This document shows, one piece after another, positions 11,736 through 21,489 of a DNA stretch of 64,000 nt. The notes beneath the pieces are model-generated. The model had not been told where the DNA came from. It saw only the letters and a list, made by a program, of their open reading frames with translations, and did not search any database. Position 1 is the first letter of the stretch, and the number at the start of each line of letters is the position of its first letter. The stretch comes from Eutreptiella sp. 'Long Island Sound 2002' (taxonomy: Eukaryota > Euglenozoa > Euglenophyceae > Eutreptiales > Eutreptiaceae). The translations under genes and the position numbers were made by a program. The stretch spans positions 42,605,621-42,669,620 of the forward strand of contig OZ038391.1 of the NCBI GenBank assembly GCA_964036045.1, read 5' to 3'.

Positions 11736-12095
11736 TGGCATTACAGCTTTTGGCAATGGTTTGGCGTTACAGCTGTTCTGGATCTGGCGCTTACCTCTTT
11801 GGTTCTACCTCCTGACGCCTGTGATGCCCATGAGACTGTTGGAAATTGGAAATCCTTCGCCATTACAGCTGGTCTCGATTTGGGCTTTATCTCTGGTGTT
11901 GCCTGCTGTGGTCTTATTTCCATTCGCCTGTGCTGCCCATGAGATTGTTGCATCATTTCGATGAAGTTTGACAGCAGGGAGATTGAGCTTTCAGCAGAAT
12001 TTTGGCATTACAGTCGTTCTGGATCTGGCCCTAAGCTTTGATATTGTCTGCTGTAGCTCGACCACCAGACGCCTGTGATGCCCATGAGATCTCAG
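11736..12095 (+). repeat. Imperfect tandem repeat, about 105-135 bp unit, three copies
   Basis: Units start with GGCATTACAG or a variant at about 11737, 11762, 11868 and 12003. They run through TCTGGATCTGG, then CGCCTGTGATGCCCATGAGA. The copies are diverged and differ in length. The open frames here are shadows of the repeat. Confidence 0.55.
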
Positions 12096-12659
12096 TTCAC
12101 AGTAGACATTGGTCTACGTAGTGTGATAGGTATAGGTAAAATCTTCTTGTGTTCATCTGTCATGCTAACCTTAGCCTCTCCATGCTCATTTCCCCAGGTT
12201 GGCTCTTTGCAGGAATTTATCCAGTGTTTGTCACATGCATGCAGATGCCCACTGGTGGTTCCAAACCAGCAGCACCCAAAATGATCAATTTGCTGTTCAG
12301 GGTAACCAGATTTTGCTCTTCAGATTTCCTGTCTTGTCCCCCGTACCACACATCGAGCATCATGTGACTCAGAAAGTGCAAAATGCATAATTGTTTTTCC
12401 TGCCAAAGTGAATGGGATTTGTGCAGAGCTCAGAGTTCAGCACTACCCATATGTGTTGCACCCTCAAGAAATGTCATCTGGTAAGCCCATTGTTGGTTGT
12501 CGGTGGTGCATTCACTGTGACCTGTGACTCCTTGGAATTCAGTTTGCACTCTTCCCACCCTCACCCCTGTCATTCATCTAGGCGCTTCACCAATAGATCA
12601 ATGGGATCCCTGCAACATTGTGCCAAGAAAATGACCACGCTTGTGTTCCATTTCTGACA

Positions 12660-12920
12660 CCTCCACCCAACCCACCCACCCACCCACCCCCATCCCAACC
12701 CCTCCATGTTTCAACTGCTGTTACCAGGCCACAAATTTCGCAGCTGATGTTAAATTAAATGTTGTATTTCAGGTAGACATGCAGACGGGCGCAGGGTGTC
12801 TGACAGCCAGTTAGGCAAGCAGGCAGCCAGCCAAGCAGGCAGGCAGGCAGGCAGGCAGGTAGGTCAGGCAAGCAGAAGTGCAGGCAGGCATGCAAGCTTG
12901 CAGGCAGGCAGGTATCTGGC
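12660..12920 (+). repeat. CCCA tandem and GGCA-type microsatellite
   Basis: A short (CCCA)n tract at about 12667-12690 is followed, after about 90 bp, by an imperfect (GGCA)n tract at about 12784-12915 with interspersed AAGC units. Both look like simple expansions in intergenic DNA. Confidence 0.7.
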
Positions 12921-13589
12921 TTATTCTTATCTCAGGTGATGGCCTGCCTAAGCATGCTCATGCTGTTGTGCTGTTGTTTGATGTTTCGGGTATTGCTGTC
13001 TTTGTCCCTTGTTTTTGCTGATCTAGCAGCAAAGGGATTACTCACAACCTGTGTCAAATAAAATGAAGACATAGGAAGTTCCAGGATCTCTTTGCTTAAC
13101 CCTGTGACTTTGGATCGCCTATACACCCCTTCTAATTTTGTTGATTGTCAAAACTTATTTGGATCCTCCTGTTTGCCCTTCCTTTTTGAAGGTGGTTTAA
13201 ATGGTGCTCCTTGTGTATTAGGGTGTATGAGGTCGCTGTATTGTTCTACTATCATACATAAAGCACAATATGTAAACACAAACAAGAAGTATAAACATCG
13301 CTGCAAAGTCTTTAAGTGTCCCGACACTCAAGGAGCTCTTGGTGAACGTCTTTATTTACAAGGTGAAACTCACAATAAACCCCTTTCCTTGGTAATTACA
13401 ATGCATCCACCTATTGACAATGCAGTTAAAAGTCTCCCCACAATTCCGGGACACATCCTCATGCGTGGGGTCACTCACTCACCTTGTCGAATTGAGGTGG
13501 ATTATTTGGAAGATCCTCAACAAGTTAGAGTCTCAAATAGGTGGTGCTTAGAGCTTAAGCACAAACAACCACCAACAAGAGGCCTAACA

Positions 13590-13665
13590 CAAAGAGATTC
13601 AAACTGGCAAATTTATTGCTGTCCATTAGATTAAGCGCTACATCCGCCCACCTTGCCACCATTGT
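13590..13665 (-). repeat. tRNA-like sequence, possibly tRNA-derived
   Basis: On the minus strand a TGTAGCGCTTAATCTAATGG stretch resembles an A box. AGTTTGAATCTC follows at B-box spacing. The arms do not pair well enough for a functional tRNA gene. It overlaps a 180-codon plus-strand open frame with no recognisable domain. Confidence 0.3.
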
Positions 13666-14744
13666 GTGAAGAGATGGCTGGGACGCTTTGGAAGCGCTAT
13701 GGCCCATGAAACCACTAGCTATAGGGGGCGTCCTTGCACTGCGCGCGCACTGTGCGCTACTTTTAGACTACATTCCCTTGTGAAGAACCCCCATACCGAC
13801 CCCTTCCCAACACCCTCAAAATTAGGCCACCCCAACTACCCTAGCTCAAGACAGTTGCGTGCTACCTTCCCTTCCCATTAGATGCCATGAAATAATGTCC
13901 CTTGAATCTTTGAAGCCCTTTAGGATCCCAAAGAAGAACACCCACCAATGTCACGGGGGACAAAGGAAAGTCTTTGTACCCATTGAATCTTAGCAACAAC
14001 ATGATTCAAGTAAGACTACACACGATGCACATTTGCCCACCATGCATCCTCGGATTATCGAGCTGCGCTTTGTCTAATGGTTGATCTTCATTTGCACCCT
14101 TGTCATCTGCATGTTGATCTTTACCTTGACAATTGCATCCGACGCAGGATGCAAATCAACAGAGGCTGATGCAGAGTGCCCACATTGAGGGCTGCCATAG
14201 TGGGGAGAAATCAACCTAGAAAGTAGAACATGCGGCGAGTGAAAACGGGTGAAAATGGGGGGGAAAGGGTGAAAACCCAAAAATGCCATATCCCATGCAA
14301 AAGAAGCACGGAAATACGTGTTATCAAACAATAACGATGCCCCTAGTACCACAAAGTATGGGTTTCTACTACGGCTCAACGCCCAAATAGTTGCACTGCG
14401 CGCGCACTGCGCTTAAGGCGCCCACATAGAATCAAACTTGGACATTGAGCTCTCTCAAAGTTAGCTTCGCCAACTTTGTCCTTGTGAACTTGCACCCAAT
14501 GTTGTGAGATACCAATGGATGGCCAAAAAAAACAACAAATCAGCCAGGGCGCACAGGTTGCATGCCTCCCACCATGTGCTAGCCTCTACAAGAGGGAAAG
14601 GTCACATCCAATGGCCGCTAGTATAGGGTCTAGCTCAAATTTGATAGTGACAATAGCCTTCTACGATACACACATATTCAGCTTGAACTGTCACTGTTTT
14701 TTTGCCCCTCCCCATGTGCAAGCACGGCCGCGGGCCCAAAAGTC

Positions 14745-15255
14745 AGGTCAAAACGGCGGTTCAACGCCCACCCCGTGCTTAGACAAGGCAGTGCATGCAC
14801 GTGACACACGTGACAACAAGCGTGTGGGGGGAGCCCTCAAGTGGGGATGGCGAGGGGCTACAAAGGGGAAGAGCACTTTATCAAAAGCGGCATTGTGCTC
14901 AATCTCCTTCCCATTCCGCATGTACTTCAAATAGATGTAGTTGTCCCCATGACCAGAGAGACCAATATTAGTGGCAGACACATGTTCCTCAGTGCTCCGA
15001 ACATACGTGACAACCATACCAAGCATAACATTGTTAGCCATGGCTGAAAATCACATCACAACAAACAGCATGGGGTTGCAATGTGTGGTACCATGTTATT
15101 ATGAAGAGAGCACTATCACAAACATGACAGCCCCTCTTTCCCTGTACAAGCGCCCTACAAACACCCAACCCTTCCTTTTTGGACCACAAAAACAGCGGTC
15201 CCAAAATTTCCTCAAAACGGCGGTTCAACACCCACTCCGTGCTTAGCCATAATCC
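14745..15255. repeat. Repeated CGGCGGTTCAAC... motif, two local copies
   Basis: The block CAAAACGGCGGTTCAACGCC followed by CACCCCGTGCTTAG occurs at about 14753-14783 and, with three mismatches, at about 15216-15246. The second half (CTCCGTGCTTAGACAAGG) recurs at about 21958-21975. It is a short dispersed repeat of unknown class. Confidence 0.5.
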
Positions 15256-15532
15256 GACGATGGCTGTCACCCCCGGTATCCCACCGGCAGGAAATCATTG
15301 TGCAAACGTCTAGCAAACGCGGCAGAGCTGCGGCCACCAATTGTCCATATGCGGCAGAGCCGTGCCCAGGTGTCCGACAAGGCGGCGAAGCCGCCCTCAC
15401 GTGTGCGTGCACATCCTGTGCATCTGCCCTCCCGCCCTGTTGGATAGGGTCTCAGTGCCTTTAGGCGATCAGGATTGTTGTATACTCAACCGCATGAAAA
15501 GGGGAGCCCAAAACCCGACCGCGCCATGACCC

Positions 15533-15608
15533 ACTCGCCGGGGTTCGAACCAAGGGCCTCCACCACCATGTCCCAGTGCATTTCCGGTATACTATGCTAC
15601 CAATGTGG
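15533..15608 (-). repeat. tRNA-derived (SINE head-like) sequence
   Basis: The minus strand reads TTGGTAGCATAGTATACCGG (A-box-like), then 30 bases later GGTTCGAACCCCGGCG, a perfect B box with T-stem. The anticodon region does not fold as a normal tRNA. A tRNA-derived SINE or tRNA pseudogene fits best. Confidence 0.45.
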
Positions 15609-16279
15609 TTAGATAGCCGTTACCATAAACACCATTCAGCAACCCGCTGTTCGCCCCCCTCTCCCATCCCATCCCGATATAGCTGCCCACGCAGCAGCTG
15701 TTCATGATCGACCTGTTGGTCGACCGCGCCGTGGACTCCACGAGCCGCGACGACGGGGCGCATTGCGGCGCGAGGTCCTAGTGCATTTTCAGGTATGCTT
15801 GCCCCCTCTACGGTAAAACAGGTCTACAGAGCAACGTGGGGATTCGGGCCGGGCGGTGCATCCCTGCCCTCCCCAGCTTCGAACCCCCCCGCAGAACGTA
15901 AGACCCACACATGTCCAACGACACTACGCTCTATACGGCCTATCAAACAGTTTCGTCCATTGTCGTCCCGTCCTGCCGTTCACCACCCGCCCTCCGTTGT
16001 CTATTGCACTCCCTTGTCGTTCGCTCACATCTGTACTGAACCCTGGCCCCTCACTGTCCGAACTCCCCACCTCGCTGGAGCCCCCTGATGACGACGCGGC
16101 CCCTGGCAGGTCTGTGTGGGGGTGCAACTCCCCTCCTGCACTTGCCCATGAGCTCACCACAGTGGAGTTGTCCCCTGATGACTCTGAGGATGACACATCG
16201 GTGCGCATCGGTGACAGGCCCGCATCCCGCCACAGGCGCGGCCCGCAGTCGCCGTCCCCTTTTCGTTTCTTATTTTTGG

Positions 16280-16760
16280 GGGGCATCTCTCTACCAAACT
16301 CTACTAGCGCGTCGGCGTTATCGTCCCCCCCCCCCCCCCAGCCGCATATGCAAGGGGGTCCAAATGAACATAAGCAGGGCCCCCGCATCCTGCCGCAACT
16401 GAAAAATGGCCTCCCACAGGTCCCGGTGCCCCACTTCACGCGACTTCACTCTCCAGGGGTGGCGATGCCATTTGGGGGACCACTCGGTGATCCCCTTGTT
16501 GTACACATACTCACAGTCCAACACCACTACCATGTTTTTCCCCGCCCGCCGACGTTGGAGGGCGTGCGAGATTCCACGTAGTTCCCCCCTGCTCACACTC
16601 TGTCTCTCTGTAGCTGTGACAGGAAATCCCACATTCCTCTAGTCCACTTCTCCAAACCAAGCCCCATAACCCGCCTCCACCATCCTCTAACTTGCTTCGC
16701 CGGCCCATCGGTATACACCAACGTCCATCACTCGGCCGCTAACACCTTTAACCGTTTGAC
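16280..16760 (-). pseudogene. LINE RNase H domain
   Basis: VYTDGPAK (first Asp) is at about 16.71 kb. RQSVSRGELRGISHAL (Glu helix) and MVVVLDCEYVYNKGI (second Asp) follow. Then come MFIWTPLH and, in another frame after a poly-C run, DDNADALVEFGREM (final Asp motif). The frameshift coincides with the run of about 14 C at 16326-16340. Confidence 0.6.
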
Positions 16761-17126
16761 CACCGCGTCCCGATACTAGCCCCATTTTTGCTCCTTCAAG
16801 TCTGTTGGTTTTATTCCCGTTTTGTTGGGGAAAACGCCTAGCGCCGGGTCTTGCTTTTGGAACATGCCCCCACCAAACCAGAGAAATAGTTGTTCTAGGA
16901 GGTGCTGCAGGCAAATCCAGGCGGGACAATGACATATTCCGCCATGCGCGCCACACCTCCAAAGTACCCATCCAACACGCCACAAAATCATCAGGTGACA
17001 GTTGCTCCCCCTGAAATCTTGCCTCACAACGCAGTGCCTATTGTGCCTTTAGTGCCGCCCACAACACCAAACCTCGCGTGCTCTGCACAGACGGCGCCGG
17101 TTCTTCTAGCAACAGCCTGCTGGGCT

Positions 17127-17649
17127 CTACCCCCCCCCCTCCCTTGGCACTACGCCAAAGGCCTTATGGACAGTGTCAAAGATAAATGCCGAGAAGCGGC
17201 AATGTTGAAGCATGTGCTCGTGGTCCTCTAGCCGGTGGCACAGGGGGCATAGCTTACTCCCCACACGGTGGCCCATGTGCCCCCCCATGGGTAATTTTTT
17301 TCCACAACACACGCCGAATGAAATCCAAATCCCACTGTGGCAGGTACAAGCAGTTGAAAAGCTGCCACACGTCAGGTGTGTGTCGTGGTGGCTCCGCCGT
17401 ATGCGACTGCATGTAGAGCAGTGTGCGTTGCCTCCCCCAGCTCGCTCCCCACCGGTCCAGGGCTAATCCTCGTGCCCCGTCATCCGGGGCCATGGACTGT
17501 AAGCGTACATCCTGGAGCCCCATGTCATACGCCATTTTGTGCGTGTATACAATGATTTCTAGGTGCTCTAAATGGACCACTCCCGCCACCACCAAATCGC
17601 GCCATCTCAGGACGCCTTTGCGCACCAACCGCGGACACACATAGGTCAA
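17127..17649 (-). pseudogene. LINE ORF2 connector and CCHC-type zinc finger
   Basis: At 17649-17254 the frame has RWRDLVVAGVVHL and WDLDFIRRVLWKK, typical of the post-RT connector. It then passes to another frame with SKLCPLCHRLEDHEHMLQHC at about 17.27-17.20 kb. This is a C-x2-C-x7-H-x4-C finger like those found downstream of plant and protist LINE RTs. Confidence 0.6.
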
Positions 17650-18224
17650 TCCTGTTTCCCCCCTGAAAAATACTGAGTGCTAGATGCCCATTTGGGGCAA
17701 TAGCTGCGGTGGGGGTGGGGGCACTTCCCCCCCTCCTCTCCGCACCCTAGAGTACGCTCTCGGTGCCCCTTGTAGGAAGGAGGGTTTTTTGATGTTCACC
17801 GGCGCCTGCTGGATATAGGGTAGGGTCACCTCATCGAGTACCATGCCCACCCGCCCCGCCTAGGATTGAAAATGCTCCATATGCGAAGCATCATATACAT
17901 GCGGGTGGCACACCGCGGTGACAAATGAGTGGGAGTGCACCCATAAAGCATAGGACGCCAAAGGCGCATGAGCCAGGCCCCCGTCCCTCTTTGGCATGCT
18001 GAGAATTCTTGCCGTCGGGTGCCATGAGTTCAATTCCGGTGCCACTCTCTGTATGAGGTTTATTTGTGACAAGACCTTTCCGTGGGTTCATGAGCCCTTG
18101 CCGTTAAGTAGAGGATGGGTGCAATCCACGTTGTATAAAGGTGGGCCTTCTCTTCCATACCCAACGGAAGAGTGGACACAATCTTAGCCCTACCCATCAT
18201 TTTCGCTATCACCGGTCCATAGGC

Positions 18225-19935
18225 CTACTCCCCCGATACATTCTGCAGCACGAACCCTGCGTACTTAACCCACGGCTTCACCGTGATGCCGGCCACCAGC
18301 TCCGGTTGTGGCATCCCCTCTAGCCATTTCACCACAGCAAAGGTTTTGTGGTAGTTCACTTTGAGTCCTGAGTAAAAACCAAAAATACTGAAAATGCACA
18401 TGAGGGCGTGAAGGTCATTCTCACGCGACCTTGTGCACCCCGGAAGACAGATTAGAATATCATCCGCACAAAACAATACACGAAAGTCGCGGCGCAATCT
18501 TTCAAAATTACAAATCAGAAAAATGTCGCGGTGTGCCGTGTTGTTGGGTGCGGCGTTGTGCCGTGTTGCGGTGTGTTGGTTGCGTTGTGCGCTGGCGCTG
18601 TGCGCCCCCCCCCCCCCCCGCTGTCGCTCCTGATGTTGTGCGGTGTTCTGTGTCTTGACCACGTTAAACAGGAGGGGGAATAGGGGATCGCCTTGCCGGG
18701 TCCCTAAACAAGGTCGAAACTCCACCCCCGGTTCAAACCCCCTACCTACACAGATCAAGATTGGGCCCTCCATCATGTACACTGGTCGGTTACCAGGTGG
18801 TACAGGTCGGCGGGGGGGGGGGGGGGGGGGCTATATGCGGAGGGCAACAAATAGGTCGGTCAGCTAAACTGGATGACCCCGCGTTATCGGATGTTCACCA
18901 GCAATGTCCAAATAGGCAATCCGGTGTTTAGCTTCCTGATAATGCCACCGCCATTAGCAAGACAGAGACATACGGTGCGGCCAGGCCTATATAGCCCAGA
19001 GCTACCCTAAGGAATGGAAAAGAAACTGAATCGTAGGCCTTTTGGAAATCAACTGCGACCAGTACTTGTTCCGGTCTAGCCTCCCACTCCATTCGTGCTG
19101 ACACCACATGCTCCACCATGTGTCGTCCCCTCATAAAACCTTTTTGGCTGGCGGGGATAATTTGGGCAAACACTTCCCTAAGTTGGACTAGAACTACCGC
19201 GGAGAGCCATTTCATCGCTCTGTTTTGCAACGCAATGGGCCGCATATCCCGGGCCTGTGATGCTTGGGCGAATTTGGGGATACACTTCATTAGTGACACA
19301 GTCCAAGCGTCCGGCACACGCCCCTTGTTCAAAAATTCCCCCATCGCCGCTTCCATGCGCGGGACTGAGATCGAAGGCAATTGTTGATATAACTCTGCCG
19401 GCATCCCATCACCCCTGCCGAGGATCCCCCCTTGAGCTCTTCTAACGCCACCGTCACCACCTCGGGTGTTAGCGGCTTCATTAGTAGTGGCAAAGCTGTC
19501 TTCAGTTTGGTTGGCACCGGCTAGCTGTGGAGGTACCGGCCACAGTCCTCCTCCTCCGCCCCCCCCCCTTGACATGACCCCTGACCAATACTCTTTGACA
19601 AGGGCCGCCACCTTCTTGGGACTGTTGTGCACCACTCCTGCTGAGTCCCTCAATGAAGACATGTGTTTACGATATTTCAATTGGCGCACCAAATTGTGAA
19701 TGCGCTGTCGACGACCTCTCTTCAAAGCCGCCTGCTCCGATCTGGAAAGCAATTGCCGCTGCAAATGAACCAGTGGAGCCGAGCGAAATTTGTCCTCCCG
19801 ATCCTGATTCTGGAGCCGCACCAACTGTTGATATGACTGCTTGACTGACGCACATATTAAGCCCCGCTCCTCAAGGAATTCCGTGGCTCCCACTGCCAGA
19901 TGATGAACAGTGCTTTCGCGCACTAGGACGTCCAA
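18225..19935 (-). pseudogene. LINE reverse transcriptase domain
   Basis: The region 19935-18928 is one open frame of 335 codons. It includes SLMKCIPKFAQASQARDMR, RPIALQNRAMKW, ASQKGFMRGRHM and VLVAVDFQKAYDSV, which are fingers and palm motifs up to box A (D-x-x-K-A-Y-D). A frame change follows. At 18782-18225 come GTRQGDPLFPLLFNV (box B) and FCADDILICLPG (box C with catalytic DD), then SGLKVNYHKT (box D/E). Between boxes B and C sits an extra low-complexity stretch of about 40 residues. Frame breaks and this insert indicate a decayed copy. Confidence 0.75.
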
Positions 19936-20021
19936 ATGAGAGCCACCCGTCTGAGGGCGCTGCTGTCACCAACGCTCCCCCTCCGCACGAACCGCTGTAT
20001 GTGCCCCACCCCACCACTCAT

Positions 20022-20560
20022 CTACCGGCAATGGAGACTGATGCCTTCTAGCACTCTTTCTAAGCTGGCCACCCCATCATCGCAAGAGAGCATATCCACT
20101 GGAAACCTGTACCGCGCCGATAGGCCTGGTTCCTCCGGGGGGCCCACCTGCAGGGCCACTGCCGCATGGTCCGACGATATACGCACTGTGTATGTGGACT
20201 GCACGAAAGGCAAGAGCGCCGCCGACAAGTGAACTCGATCTATTCTACGTTGCAAAGATGGAAAGGTGAAACCGAAGAGTGAATCATCGCGGTGCTCCCC
20301 ATGCAAGTGCACCCATACATCTTCCAACTCGGACTGGGCCAAGGCCAGATGCTCTCGCTCCTGAGCCTTGACTGTCTCCGATAGCTCCCTTGGAATGTCC
20401 GCTATATGGACCCCGGTACCATAATGCTATTGTGGTCGAGAACTGTGATCAGGGGCAGTCCTTTTCTAGCCACCAGCTCACCGTGCACTCTTACCCTTGT
20501 GTTGGTACACAGGCCAAGAGGTAGACGCGGCGGAAGTGCGTCTTGAAGTAACAATGGAGC
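20022..20560 (-). pseudogene. LINE ORF2 endonuclease, C-terminal half
   Basis: VARKGLPLITVLDHNS occupies the place of the GDFN strand. DVWVHLHGEHRDD, TFPSLQRRIDRVHL and RISSDHAAVAL then match the D-W-x-H, S-x-RIDR and SDH signatures of EEP nucleases. The first and second parts are in different frames with a TAG between. The N-terminal half is absent here, but a matching part lies on the plus strand at 21.27-21.49 kb. Confidence 0.6.
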
Positions 20561-21486
20561 AATCTTTTCGGGACAAGCACATGCCCTTCTTTTACGCGTA
20601 TGTTTTGGGAGCCCTATGGGAACTGGAGGAGGTGATCACCTCGGGGAACGTGAGCTTACAGATTATGCACTAAGCGCATACGAGTGGGCCTTACAAAGGA
20701 TTGCCTTTCTTTTGTGGAGATGGATATGGAGGATTGGCTGACAACGATGGATTAGAAATCCGCGATGAACAAGCGGGTAAGGCCCTCACGGGGGGCGGCT
20801 CAGAAGCAACCACACAAGCCTCGGATGTGCCTGAAGCATGGGGGGCCTGTTAGTCAGTTTTTTGACCAACATCCCACCATATTGGAAGGAGGAAATTGTG
20901 CGCACCGTCCTTCTTACGTGATTTTGTGGTAGATAAATGCCGATTTCATATGGGCGACATGCGATCCAAGACCTGGATGGTCATAGGCCCCAAGGTCCAA
21001 GACCTTTTGGGAAAAGTCTTACAGACGGCATCCACGGGCACGGTCATAGCCCACACAAGAATACCGGTCTACGTGCGCCCAAGCCCTGTCCAAGGGCAAA
21101 GGACGTGGAAAAGGGCGTGGTGCGGGCACACGGGGCCGTGGACCACCGCCTGAGCAGACCCAGATGGAGATCAGCACCAACGACGCGCCGGCGCTGAAAT
21201 TCATGAAGCGGAAGCGTTCTGACACATAGCTTTTGATCTGCTGCAAAAGTGGCCGTCCAGGAGGATGCCCTTCACCACGATGAACGTTAATGGTTTGTTT
21301 GCCCGACCAAAGGCATCCGCCCAGTCTCGTTCTCATCCACACGCATCGAGGGCCTCCTCAACGCAGCGCAGGCACCACATCTTGCGATGTTTTAAAAGGC
21401 ACAAGGTCGATATCGCGGGCCTACAGGAGACACACTTTAAAGATGAGGCCACCGTGCGCAATCAACGATGGTGGTTGCAACGATAG
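20500..21486 (+). mobile_element. Inverted LINE fragment: ORF1 3' end and ORF2 endonuclease start
   Basis: On the plus strand a frame ends with ALSKGKGRGKGRGAGTRGRG and FMKRKRSDT before a stop near 21.23 kb. This is a basic RG-rich tail as in LINE ORF1 proteins. After about 36 bp, an ATG at 21265 opens a frame beginning MPFTTMNVNGLFA, then ILRCFKRHKVDIAGLQETHF. These are the N-terminal strand and the LQETH catalytic motif of an EEP endonuclease. It stops at 21486. The missing middle of the domain and the opposite orientation relative to 15.9-20.5 kb suggest one element with an inverted 5' end. Confidence 0.6.
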
Positions 21487-21489
21487 GGG

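Larger units (their letters stand above)
12095..15530. other. Intergenic DNA with repeats, no gene assigned
   Basis: This region is somewhat more AT-rich than the rest. A 180-codon plus frame at 13092-13634 has no recognisable motif and overlaps a tRNA-like sequence, so it is not called. GCACTGCGCGCGCACTG-type motifs recur at about 13.74 and 14.39 kb. Confidence 0.35.
15930..20560 (-). mobile_element. APE-type LINE retrotransposon (ORF2 with EEP C-part, RT, zinc finger, RNase H)
   Basis: The domains lie in LINE order on the minus strand. The endonuclease C-terminal half is at about 20.5-20.0 kb (LPLITVLDHNS, DVWVHLHG, RRIDRVHLSA, ISSDHAAVAL). The reverse transcriptase is at about 19.9-18.2 kb. 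A CPLC-H-C finger is at 17.2 kb. RNase H is at 16.75-16.28 kb, and a Ser/Glu-rich basic tail ends near 15.93 kb. Frames break several times (stop near 20.42 kb, homopolymer shift near 16.33 kb), so the copy is inactive. The 5' end adjoins an inverted fragment. Confidence 0.75.

Noticed and set aside
13092-13634. Plus-strand 180-codon open frame as a gene
   Set aside because: It has no domain or splice context and overlaps a tRNA-like repeat.
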